Assembly (NCBI GenBank): GCA_015179025.1
Contig: WHUX01000135.1
Span: 85,391-149,390 of the forward strand
Length of the DNA stretch: 64,000 nucleotides
Source: Terfezia claveryi
Lineage: Eukaryota; Ascomycota; Pezizomycetes; Pezizales; Pezizaceae
Direction: 5' to 3'
Under the pieces are notes generated by a model. It saw only the letters and a list, made by a program, of their open reading frames with translations. It was not told where the DNA came from and did no database searches. How positions within the stretch are numbered: position 1 is the stretch's first letter; the number at the start of each line of letters is the position of its first letter. Below, piece by piece: positions 1 through 13,223 of this stretch. The position numbers and the translations under genes were made by a program.

Positions 1-605
1 CTACCCCTTGGCTCGCTCAATGTTTTTTGTCACCCCAACCTTGTCATCAAAGAACATGTAAATCCGAATTATCGCCAACACAATATCAATCTTTGCACCC
101 AAGGTCGGTGTCTTCTTATATAGTGCCTCAAACGATGCCAGTGATTGATCCTACGCCAGAACACCCAGGTATTAGCTCCTATTGACCCACCCCTCCATGT
201 CCCACCATACGCTTCCATCATCCACAGTCCTATAGCTGCTCTCACCTTATCACAGACCCTGGCCCAAAACTCCGCAATCTTCCCCATCCACTCCGTCACC
301 TCCGTTTCCCCCGCCTTCTCCTCCGCCTCCCTCATCTCCTTCTCGTACCCCTCCCTCTCCTCCGTATTCTTCTTCACAAGATCATCATAAAATTGCTCAT
401 CCCACGGTTGCTTCCCCGCTAGGATCCCGTCCGTGGGGTGGTATAAGTATCGGTATAGAGGAGCTTGCCTCTCGGTAGTGATGGATTCTGTGAGGTGCTG
501 CTGTGATAGCAGGTGGCTCGCCGCAAGTGAGGGGGCCTTGTGGACGAAGATGTGGTGTGCGAGGGTTAGGTTGGGGTACTTTGCGTAGAGAGGGTCAGAA
601 CCCAT
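1..605 (-). CDS. rpn7: 26S proteasome regulatory subunit Rpn7 (PSMD6), N-terminal part, runs off the left edge
   Basis: Rpn7 is a PCI-domain subunit of the proteasome lid (19S regulatory particle). Only about the first 165 residues of a family that is usually near 390 are visible. Exon 1 (605 to 246) opens with MGSDPLYAKYPNLTLAHHIF and holds APLYRYLYHPTDGIL and EEKAGETEV...AEFWARV, all typical of the Rpn7 N-terminal helical region. It ends at AAG before a GTGAGA donor. The 95-nt intron (245 to 151) has a GCTAATA branch site and ends in GTAG. Exon 2 restarts at 150 with DQSLASFEALYKKTP and continues through GAKIDIVLAIIRIYMFFDD to NIERAKG. The last codon at bases 3-1 reads TAG; it may be the start of another intron or a real stop, which cannot be decided at the edge. 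Two residues in the AEFWARV region look unusual (WMGKIAE and VCDK, where GKRAE and VGDK are common), so a diverged or decaying copy is possible. Confidence 0.82.
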
Positions 606-2965
606 GATGGAAAGCTAACTGGTCTGTGGTAGGGGGAGGTGGGGGGTGGTCGATGGCAGGTAACGTGATAGCTGGATGGCTGGAATTCGATCGGTGAAGC
701 TTGTTCTGTGTGTACTTTGGCTGTGGTGGTGCGTAAGTGGTGACTAAGCTTACCCAGCCTCAAGACGGAATTCCTCCCTAGCAGCACGTTTGCTTGGCAT
801 CTTCGGCTCCGCGCCGCATTCGTCAGGTGTGATTACTAGTCCCGTCGGGCGGGGCGGGGCAACCAAACCTCCGGTGTAGGGCCCGGTGATACGAAGCTGC
901 TCAGTGGCACACGGATAGTTTGGATCCCGAACTCCGTCGTGGGGAATATGGATGACAATTACGGATAATAGAATCGTTGCAATAATATTGAAGACAAGCA
1001 GCTAGGTACATACATACCTATGTAGGCCCCAGAAGGAATATTGAGTTGAAAGTTAAATATGCACTGAAGCTTTGAAGCGTTACCCTCAACCTCTCCCGTG
1101 AACCAAACCAACCATGAATAAAGAATCGGCAATGACAAATGACAAGAAGAGTCAATTAGTAATGTTACAGGTGCAGTGCCATTAGGTTTCGGACATGACC
1201 CCCAAATAACAACAAACCCACACCTACTAATTGCAACAAAGCCATACACCAACCTAATTCAGTGGCAACGAAATGGCGGAAGCTCTTGCACTCCCGCACC
1301 ACTCGGGCTCACAAAGCGGATTTGCTAATTCTGAGTAAGTTTCCATCATTATGGACAAGCGGGGTCTTTGGGGTTGGATAATCCACCGGACGGGACGATG
1401 CCCGTCTGAGCTTGGATACGAGCATTGAATGACGTTGAGAAGAAGAATAAAAGAAAATACAAGTAGCGTTAATGATAATAAATACGTATCCACAGGCCAT
1501 TATGTTCTACATATGTAACCCAGTGATGATGTCCCAGCTTCCTATATACAGTCCCATTCTGTGTATACAGTATACATGTGAGTCTGTTTGACATGACACG
1601 CCCCGGCCACCAAGGCCATTCAATTGCGATACAAGTACTCAACCACAGTACTGCAAGGCACTACAACATTAGTTGTAGGTACCAGTGCGTATCGACAATT
1701 CAAGTATCGCTGCAAGTAAGAGTCGAGCAGATTGAATTAAGAAAGCATCATCCATTGTTGAAGAAGGCAGATTCAACTATTATAGATGGCCATGTGAAGC
1801 AAAAGGTACACAAATATAGAAGTTTTGCAAGTTGTATCTTATGTACCTAAAGGATTGAGTAATGATCAATAAGTTTGAGTCGTATGATTTTCCCATCACG
1901 TCACCATATAATAATAGTATATGCCGGATACAGGAGCAAAGGAGATATACATCCATAGGTACTGCCATGCAGCTCATTTCTTATATGTACCAATACATGT
2001 TATGGCACATACATACTTCTTGTATGCAAGGGGCCCACATATATGTACTGTAAGTTGCTCTCAAAACCTGGCCTAGTCTTGATTCCTTTGTCTTTTTTTG
2101 GTTTGTGTGACATACTTGGGGTTGGAGATATTCACGGTAGGCACTCTGTACGGACTATGGCATAGAGAGTGAGGCGGAAACCCCCACCGGAAGCCCACTC
2201 TGAATACCCTTTTTTCTTGTACCTAGGTACCGGTAGGTACTCCGTAGAGTGCTTTCTTCACAACCAGCCGTCAATATCAAATATTAAATTCCAATACCGT
2301 TAGATACCCGACCGGAGTAATTGTTCTGCTGTATGTATTGCGCTCGACACACGTCTATACGAGATATTGCATAATTGGCGGAAGGGGGACAGAACAAGGG
2401 AGATGTTAATTGGCGCAGGGGGAACAAAGGACCATTCTATTCTATATTCATTCACAGAGCAGTTTGGCCCCACCCCCCCTTCTGCCGTTAGTATGCAGCG
2501 CTGATCATATCTCCCCCATCGCCGCCGCCCCCTCGCTTGATTGGCCACCGCACACAGCTCCGTCCCCGAGACACACGGCGCGCCCGCCCCCCCGGCGAAA
2601 GCGGCGAAACCTCCCGTCTCTTCCGCCGACGCACGCAGGCAGGGCTTGTTCTCTGTTGGTTGTGGTGTGTGTGGTACCGGTAGCAGCGGTGTATACGGCT
2701 GGTTGCATGCGCAGTTACGTTACGCCACTTGCTCTGCTGAGAATCAATTTTCTGGCCCAGGACCCCCATATAACTACCCAGCCCCCGCCGCCTGCCCGCG
2801 CCCCCCCACCCCCGCCCACACTCCCCGAGCTCAGATCTAGAAGGCTCCGTGCAGACTCCGACCTCCGAAACGTTGACGCTCTGGTTGGCTGGTATTCGAT
2901 TCGGGTTTGGGCATTACTGAGACCTAGCTACTGAAGCAAGCAGAACTACCACCAAGCAGAAGCAA
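606..2965. other. Intergenic spacer between divergent RPN7 and the Zn2Cys6 regulator gene
   Basis: This 2.36 kb stretch should hold both promoters. I see no convincing coding exon: the open frames are short and lack family features. Landmarks are a cluster of palindromic CCTAGG/GGTACC-type hexamers around 2220-2245 and a very C-rich strand at 2460-2830 just upstream of the regulator gene, which probably belongs to its promoter and 5' leader. No RNA gene was recognised. Confidence 0.5.
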
Positions 2966-6322
<3,357 letters not shown>

Positions 6323-7803
6323 TGGTGGACTATTGATGGTGGTGGTGGCAGGGTTTTGTATATACCTGGTGTTCTATCCTTCTTTTTTTTTTTTTTTCTT
6401 CTTTTTTTTTCGGTTTTATTTAGGTTTTGCTATATTGATCTCACCTCACCGTCCATCTATAACATCGACAGCAGCAGGATAACTTTAAAATGTTTCGGTT
6501 GGGATTAACCTTGGGTTACTTACTTACATTACTTACTTGCTTTTTTTTTATTAATTTTTTTTGATTTTTAATGTATATTCCTTTACTATACCGATAAAAA
6601 GAATTATCTTTCTCTTTTTTCTTTTTTTCTCATAGGGGTTTGTTTTGTATTTTGTGTTTTTCTTTTCTTTTTTTTCCCTTTCTTTTGGCTCGTCTCTCGG
6701 TGTTCCCTTTGTTTGGCTTTTTTTTTTTTTTTTTTTTTTCTTGTGTATTTCTTTTAGGTTTAGTTTTCAAGTTTTCTATTTGGGTTATTGGGATAAGCAA
6801 CCTTCTTCTACTTCTTCTTCTTCTTTTTCTTCTTTTGGTGGTATGAAGAGACGCTGATTATCTGCATGTGGTGTGATGGTAATAGGAATATGAATTTCTT
6901 AGCATTGATCAAAAAAAAAGAAAAAGAATTGGGATAGAAACGAAAAAAAATATTTATTTTATTTAAAAAAAAAGGATATGTATACCGTTTAACACATTCG
7001 TAATTCCTTTGGCTGTGGGGTACATGGTGTATGTATGTTTGTAAATATGTAAGTAACCTTTTTGCTTTGAGGTGAGGAGGAGGCGAAGAGGTTGTTTGTT
7101 GGGTGGGGAGTGGGGGGGTAGGGAGGATTTCATTATTCTGGGCGGTGGGTAGAGAGTATAGTATAGCTGTGAGTTGCCCTAGGAAGTTTTATGGGGGTTT
7201 TGGGGGGAAGGAACCGCTACTCGACTCAGGGTAACGAATAGCTAGTTTTTTTTTTTTTTTTTTTTTTTGGTGGCAACCCCCCGACAAAGAGGTCCATGTG
7301 CCTTCGGGACAAGAAAGACTTCTGGACCCGGGTGGGATTGGGGGGGATTTGGGGGGGGCTATCAACTGAGGGTAACAGCTAGTTGTAATTTATTTACCTT
7401 TTTCTTTCTTTAATTTAAATCCGTTATTCTCGCCCTGCCTGTCCAGCGTACCTTCCACGCCAAACCCTTCCCATTCTCTTTATCTCCCTTTCCGTCTCCT
7501 CTTTTTTCCCTGCGCACTCCATCGCCATAGATTTGATTTGGCCAGAGTGTCTTTTCTGCGGGCTATATCCGACTCAAGTCCATTGTCGCTTCCCCTTGCA
7601 AACCCAACTCCGGCTCCTCATAGCGCTAGCCTGATCATCACTGTATAAAGCTATCCTATCTCAAACTCGATGCACTAGGGTAATATGCCCCATATTTTGT
7701 TGTGTTCCCTATTTAGTTTATCCTCAACGAAATCTGACCATCTGATCCATTTGACTTTTTTGAATCTCTCTCCTTCCTGCTTCGGAACCAGTTACCTCTG
7801 TGC
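6323..7803. other. T-rich, homopolymer-rich spacer after the regulator gene
   Basis: This is the downstream region of the Zn2Cys6 gene. It has repeated T-runs (6381-6408, 6541-6560, 6719-6739, 7246-7268), A-runs near 6910-6975 and G-rich patches (7100-7210, 7330-7360). No coding exon or RNA gene is recognisable. The first T-rich block, about 60 nt after the stop codon, is a plausible 3'-UTR/cleavage region. Confidence 0.5.
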
Positions 7804-8049
7804 TTAATTTCCTTCAGCACACCTCCAGGATCCACGAGTTCGCTTGCTCCAGTTCCGCCTCCATACATAACCGTTCTTCCAGTTTCCTCTTGTTCTTCCT
7901 CTTGTTCTCCCTCTTGTTCTTCCTCTTACTCTACCTGAGCGGGTAGCAAAAAGGGCTGCTTCCAACATGTGACGCCGCAAGTGTTTTGCAAGTCCACCCC
8001 CAGGGACCTGCAGGCCGCATAAATACATGCTATAACATGCAGAACAACC
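7804..8049 (-). pseudogene. Fragment of a fungal C2H2-type zinc-finger protein with RGRT repeats
   Basis: On the minus strand the frame reads ACYSMYLCGLQVPGGGLAKH then LRRHMLEAALFATR. This has the C..H.x3.H layout and the HMxEAALFA-type ending seen after the last finger in a common family of fungal multi-finger proteins. It then runs into a short tandem repeat coding RGRTRGRTRG (a 12-bp unit, about four copies, 7880-7935) and stops at 7804. No start or upstream exon is visible in this frame. It lies just downstream, on the same strand, of the decayed zinc-finger gene at 8272-9804, so it may be the displaced 3' end of that gene or of a tandem relative. The family match is from memory of the motif, not from a search. 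Confidence 0.45.
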
Positions 8050-8271
8050 GCGAGCTAGGGGGCTTACCAGGCATGGTCATTCTTTATCAGTATCATTTTG
8101 AAGCAGTAGGGGCATTCGAACGGCCGGTTATCGAAGTTAGCATCGATACCTTTATTTGTAGGTGGTGGTATAGAAATCCCAAATGTCATTGCGGCCCTCA
8201 TGGGTAGTTAGGGCTGTTGCAGTCTAGCTTCCCTCTCGACAATGTTTAAATTGTGACTTTGATTGTATTTC

Positions 8272-9804
8272 TTATACTCGTAATCCTGCGGTAGTTTCTA
8301 TTAAACCAAAAAAGCTGTCTTCGCTTGGTGTTTGCCTCTCCCGAAATTCTGCTGGGTTTCTATTGTGATCAGTATACTGCCATTTCCTGTTTTGCAACGA
8401 GTCGAGGTCGTCTACCTCGCTGTCCGCTGAGGCGTGGTCATGTTTTGCCCCGGCTAGAGCTGGCTTCGATCGGTTCTCTCCACAGTTAAAAAGGTGACTG
8501 GACTTCAGTGTCCTCATCGTGCTGTTGTAGTGAAAATAAAGAGAAATCAATAAGATGGCGACCCAAATGTGATTTCAGGAGATTGAAAGTGAGGATGACT
8601 GAACATAATGGACAGGCTTGCTCGGCTGTACTCTCCCGTTCACATTGTAGTAATAGTAGCTGAGAAGGTTCACAACAAGATCCTTTGACATTTCTTCCTG
8701 ACATCTCAGATTTTTCATGAGTAACCTGGGGATAGTGAATGTTTGTCTGCATGATTCCTCGCAGCAAAGCCATTCCCGTCTATGAAACTGAGGCTCATCC
8801 TTAAACCATTCGGACAAATTTGCGACCAATTGGTTGCCCAATTTTCAGTTTTCGAACGTACACATATAAGGTTGTAGATTGTAAAGTACATGCCCACTAT
8901 GACCATCATATCTAGTGATGATTGGAGATCGAGTTGTCCCACAATGAATGCACCCACCTCCATTGCTTCCTACTCTTTAACTGAAGGATTTGGAAGCAAA
9001 ATGGGCATTAAAGTAAATGGATTTTCCGCTAAATACTTTCTCTTTTGCCTATGGTAGCGGAATATTGAAGTGAATCCCCCAAAAATCCCCGACCTCACTG
9101 CACACAATTGACGCCGCCATGGATGACATCTGGGATGCACCGTCCTCTGACATAGCGTTTCGGGGCACGCCCAGAGTGTCCCTGGGGCCTGGCGTTAATA
9201 TGTTCAGTAGGGTATTGATAGCCTGGAGTATCCCTGAATCAATAGGAACCGTAGCCGACGCCCCTGAATCCTGAAATACTGTAGGTGTCGTCTCTGACAG
9301 CTGGGCGGCGCCGCACGACCTATTTGCCACTTTTGGCCTGCTTTGATGCTTTATTACTACAAGCAATCTTTGCCTGATGGTTTTTGCATACGTTACGAAA
9401 TATTCGTCTTTTGACATTTTCCAAGACCGAATCTGGACGTGAGCGGTGGGTCTTTTTGCTCAGCCGGCCTGACAGTGGGACCCTCATCGAGGGGGCCGTA
9501 GATATCAGTCTCTAACTCGGCTTCATCAGTCTCGAGCTTGGCTTTACATTTATAGGCGATTCTTTCCCGCTCATATCGCTCGAAATGGGTGTGAGCTTTG
9601 AGATTTGTGAGATTTGTCTGGGGTTGCCTGGTTGCGGATGAGTATGGAGAGGCGGTAAATGGCGTCAATACGATGTGCTAAATCAGGGCAAACACACTCC
9701 ACATAACTCTTCACCTCCAACTCCTCATCGGCCGGACGTTTAAACAGGATGTTGACTGGGGTTTCTGATGCCTGGGACGCTGAATCCGAGCCTTCTGCAA
9801 GCAA
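8272..9804 (-). pseudogene. Decayed fungal C2H2 zinc-finger gene (nonsense codon plus several frameshifts)
   Basis: Pieces in different minus-strand frames line up, in order, with the fungal family that has an N-terminal helical part, a basic KH-type linker and degenerate C2H2 fingers. The pieces are DLAHRIDAIYRLSILIRNQA (about 9670), FERYERERIAYKCKAKLE (about 9570), YAKTIRQRLLVVIKHQSRP (about 9370), CIHCG...HVLYNLQPYMCTFEN (8952-8848), then KLGNQ...EWFKDEPQFHRREWLCCEE (8844-8750), CERESTAEQACPLCSVILTF (about 8640-8580), SHLGRHLIDFSLFSLQQHDE, and an acidic Ser-rich tail ending at 8272. Breaks are seen near 9575 (SHPF to FERYE), near 9420 (GLGK to MSKDE), near 8640 (between KDLVVNLLSYYY and CERESTAEQ) and near 8520. 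TGA at 8847-8845 replaces the cysteine expected after CTFEN. The gene start upstream of 9804 is not clear. Polishing errors could explain some shifts, but not the nonsense substitution. Confidence 0.62.
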
Positions 9805-10387
9805 GTTCTAAAATGAGAACATGAGAGACGGATATGAGGGTAATCCACACCTAACGGGGGATATCCAGATAGGATGATTCCGTGAAGGTAACGTATTGAT
9901 ACCAGTATAAAGGCAACCACAAGGTCAAAGAACAATCCGATACATTTATCAACTGATGTGTATCTACATTAGTCTGGTTTATCTACATGTGGTGTGAACA
10001 ACCAGTCCATGGCATTTGTCCCCCAATAATGAACTGAAACTGAACTACATAGTATATAAAGCAAATCATATAGTCAGAGAACAACAAGCACATAAACAAG
10101 CACAAGGAGAATAATAGTTGCAAAAGATAATGTAAAAACTGAGAGCAATTCACGAACTCTTGGCAGATATTGTTCACGTGACCGGGCGCACTCTTATCGC
10201 GTGCGCCGTGTAAAGTACTTGCAGCAACTCCATCAGTCTATCCTATATTGCCATCAATACGTACCTAGCTTTTTCAAAACAGAACCCGGTCAAACCGCAG
10301 CGAGGGCCCTGTAATCGCTCGGCATTTCAGACAGCACTTGTGGACTTCAGCTGGGATCCAGAGCAACAAGGAATCACCACAGCCATA
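9805..10387. other. Spacer upstream of NSE2
   Basis: I see no supported gene. It includes a TAGTCTGGTT motif at 9970-9979, which belongs to a dispersed motif family in this window, and the NSE2 promoter region with CACGTGAC at 10175-10182. Confidence 0.45.
10175..10182. promoter_or_regulatory. CACGTGAC E-box-like site upstream of NSE2
   Basis: CACGTG is the core recognised by fungal bHLH factors of the Cbf1/Upstream-stimulatory type. It sits about 205 nt before the NSE2 start codon and next to a GC-rich imperfect inverted repeat (GCGCAC...GTGCGC, 10187-10206). That the site is used is an inference from position only. Confidence 0.3.
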
Positions 10388-11845
10388 ATGTCTGGCAAGC
10401 GACGTCTGCAATCCCGAGCGCAAGGTGAGCAATCAGCTATGGCTACCCCTGATCCAAGCTCGAGGACTGCATCATCCGTATCACACCCTGCCACAAATGG
10501 GATAAAGTATCAACATCCTGCGCATTTCCCACTCCAAGCTAAGGAGAAGAGACAGCTGGATAGCCTCGTAGCGACATATAATTCAGAGAACAGCCAGGCA
10601 AGGAGGTACATCGCCGATGCGATGAGGGTACTTGGTGATGCAGCTGGGGATCTTGCAGAGCTTGTCCCCGCCGTGGATTTCACCGTAAAGAAGGAGGATG
10701 GAAGTGAGGAAGAGGAAGGGGAAGAGGAGGTGAAGAACGTGGGGAGAAAATTGTTAGTGGAGATGGAGAAGAAGGCCAGGGAGATGGTTGATAGAGGGTG
10801 GGAGGCGAAAGTGGCGGGGGAGGTGGTTAAAGGGGGGGTGGTGAGGATGGCGATGACGGAGCAGGATATGATTGGGGGGGAAGACGGGGAGGGGGAGGAG
10901 CAGTTCGGGTTGTGGGAGGTGTATGGGGAGGAGATGGGGGAGGAGATGGGGAAGAGGCTAAGAATGCCATTGAAGGAGAGGTGGGTTTGCATTCTTCTAC
11001 CCAAATTCATGGATATACTGAACGTGTCCTGTTGGCGTTTGAGCAAAACTAATATGATATTACTGGCGGATGGCAGATACGGTGCAGTGACTGAATACAA
11101 AGAATTCCGCCGGTCTATCTGGGAGACCCAACACCAAGGCGAACCCATGCCCCCTACAAAACACTGGTTCCCTCCAGAAACACGCCCACAACAAAACCAA
11201 CCAACATCTGCCTCCGCCTCCGCTTCTATTCGCCGATCCGCGTCCGCCACTCCCGAGCCAGACGACTCGGACCTCGAAATCGAGTCTGCAAAACAATCCT
11301 TCAATTGCCCCATCACCCTCCGCCCATTTACCCACCCAGTTACCAGCAGCGTCTGCCCGCATAGTTTTGAGAAAATGGCAATAGGGCCAATGTTAGCCCA
11401 GGCCACAACCTATCGTAATGTAGGCAACGACGAGAAGCCGCCGAGGGAGAGCAGAGAGCATCCAGCACTCAGCGCGGTGGTGTTGACGGTAAGAGTGGGT
11501 AAGGGGGAACTGGAGAGGTGTATACATTGCCCTGTTGCGGGGTGCGATAAGTGGCTTTCGGGGAGGCATTTGAGGGAGGACCGAGTGCTGATGAGGAGGA
11601 TTAGGATTGAGAAAGAGAGGAGGGAGAGGGAGGAGGTGTTGAGGGGGATGGGTGAGGGGGAGCATGCAGGCGGGAAGGCGGAACAGAGTTTTGTGGCGGT
11701 GGGGGATGAGAGTATTGTGGATGCATCGGGCGAGGTGGAGGATGCAGGGCGGGTAAAGCGAGAAGGGAGGGGTGTGAAGGGTGAGAAGGTTGCGATGGCG
11801 AGGATGTTGGATCTTGATAGTGACGATGAGGATGAGGATGCGTGA
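10388..11845 (+). CDS. nse2: E3 SUMO-protein ligase Nse2/Mms21 (SMC5/6 complex)
   Basis: Nse2 attaches SUMO to chromatin proteins while docked on Smc5 in the Smc5/6 DNA-repair complex. A 96-nt intron (10981-11076: GTGGGT donor, CTAATA branch, TGGCAG acceptor) contains no stop, but its removal gives the family-like junction LKER-YGAVTEYKEF. The spliced protein is 453 residues. The N-terminal half has basic, helical and strongly acidic stretches. The SP-RING follows: C275 (FNCPITLRPF), C291-P-H293 (CPHSF), C349 and C354 (CPVAGCDKWLSGRHLRED), all expected zinc or fold residues. The C-terminus is an acidic, charged tail ending in DLDSDDEDEDA, longer than in yeast Mms21. I chose ATG 10388 (MSGKRRL) because nothing in frame upstream begins with ATG. 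The gene stands alone, with no operon-like link to its neighbours. Confidence 0.9.
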   Translation: MSGKRRLQSRAQGEQSAMATPDPSSRTASSVSHPATNGIKYQHPAHFPLQAKEKRQLDSLVATYNSENSQARRYIADAMRVLGDAAGDLAELVPAVDFTVKKEDGSEEEEGEEEVKNVGRKLLVEMEKKAREMVDRGWEAKVAGEVVKGGVVRMAMTEQDMIGGEDGEGEEQFGLWEVYGEEMGEEMGKRLRMPLKERWVCILLPKFMDILNVSCWRLSKTNMILLADGRYGAVTEYKEFRRSIWETQHQGEPMPPTKHWFPPETRPQQNQPTSASASASIRRSASATPEPDDSDLEIESAKQSFNCPITLRPFTHPVTSSVCPHSFEKMAIGPMLAQATTYRNVGNDEKPPRESREHPALSAVVLTVRVGKGELERCIHCPVAGCDKWLSGRHLREDRVLMRRIRIEKERREREEVLRGMGEGEHAGGKAEQSFVAVGDESIVDASGEVEDAGRVKREGRGVKGEKVAMARMLDLDSDDEDEDA

Positions 11846-12799
11846 AAATATGAGATAAAATTGGTAGGCCCCTCTGGGGTTGATGTTGGTAACGTACTTC
11901 AGAGCTACTTGAATGAGAAGTGAACATATGAATGTTCTTGGTGTTGATGCCTTTTATTTGAAGTTCAGGCCAATCTGTAACGAGATTCAGAGCTGCATGC
12001 TCGAGGGTGGGATGTGTGGACTAACTTTTAGCAGGGAGTTTCCAGTTACCCTGAATGTACGCAACGTAATGCTCGTAGTCCCTCTGCTCGCTAGCCACAT
12101 CTCACCCACCACTTGACATTTACAGCTGATAATCGCTCCAGCAGTCTGATGGGTTCAAATAGTTTTGGTGCACGTCGGGTACGGAGCTTGGAGGTGAGCT
12201 TACTAGACGGGAATAGTGGAATGCGAAGCTTGGTGGATATTGGGGGGATGCTGAGTGGGTTGAGGGTAACTAATCTTGAATCTGCAGTGCTTATTCATAC
12301 TATGTAGTACGGTTGGGTGGGTGGGTGTAAAAACTACAGGAGATCACTTTCCTCCATTTTCTCGACGCCCTTTGTTACTTATAAATCTCCTAGTAAGAAA
12401 AGTTGTTTCCGAGGCTACAATTTTGACATTTCCCGAAGAAAAGTTATTCAAAACGGTATGCATCATTGAGCCTTCATACTCTTCATTGAAGCTTCATTAT
12501 CAATGCATCCTCACCATCTAGAGAAGGGCACTTGGTACCCATAGTACACCTAAATACGATGTCTTGATTAAGGGGATTAATTGGGTTTTGACAAGCGGTG
12601 GAGTGCTTTCAGAGACGCATCCCCAATCCCAGGCTACACGCTAATTACCTACCAGATTTGGTAGTGAGACCAGCCGGATTAGGTAGGCCCACCTCCTGAA
12701 TCCTGGAATGGATCATATTTTATCCCCTGCAAACGAGGGTGTTTGCGTTCATTACAACACTCTATCTAAATAAAGTAGATGTTTCCCCTTTCTTCACCT

Positions 12800-12815
12800 C
12801 ACCTAACGTTAGGTG
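12800..12815. repeat. Perfect 16-bp palindrome
   Basis: CACCTAACGTTAGGTG is self-complementary over all 16 bases. The half CACCTAAC recurs within the tandem block at 37.3-37.5 kb. It lies 37 bp before the larger hairpin at 12853. Possible uses are a dimeric regulator site or a remnant of a transposon end. Confidence 0.85.
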
Positions 12816-12852
12816 GTGTGGTGATAGAGGTAAAGACAAAGTCACGACCCCC

Positions 12853-12887
12853 CATCAACTATATAGTCATTGGCTATATAGTTGATG
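12853..12887. repeat. Inverted repeat with 14-bp perfect arms and 7-nt loop
   Basis: The arms are CATCAACTATATAG (12853-12866) and its exact complement (12874-12887), with loop TCATTGG. It has no T-tract like a bacterial terminator and sits in a eukaryotic spacer. A fold-back remnant of a mobile element is the simplest guess. Confidence 0.88.
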
Positions 12888-13223
12888 AAGGCACCTCCAC
12901 ATAACCTTTTCTTAAACTTTCTTGTATCAAAGATACTCTTTTTTTTGGGGGGGGTGCAGAAGTAAAAAGGAAGAAGACGAGAGAGAGTTTTCATCATTTA
13001 GCTTGGATTTCTAGGCGCAGAAGGAGTCCACTGGGAAGCCGAGAGAACTGGTGCTTCGTCCCCAACGGAGAATTTAGCAGTCTCGCACTTATGGGGATGG
13101 GAGGTCGTCTCCAGTTTCTTTGGTCCGAAACTACACTCCATTCATTCACACACTTTCGCTGTTTCTCGAGTACACTGCAAACAGAAGGGTTACTCTGCTA
13201 CTGAAGTTGGCTGGGAAGCTGCA

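Larger units (their letters stand above)
11846..13223. other. Spacer with two perfect palindromic hairpins
   Basis: No gene is supported. The notable content is a 16-bp palindrome at 12800-12815 and a 14-bp-arm hairpin at 12853-12887, given separately. The last 200 bases before 13224 are probably the promoter and leader of the next gene. Confidence 0.5.

Noticed and set aside
12149..12307. Short frame reading MGSNSFGARRVRSLEVSLLD
   Set aside because: It is only about 50 codons from the ATG, with no splice partner, family or promoter evidence.
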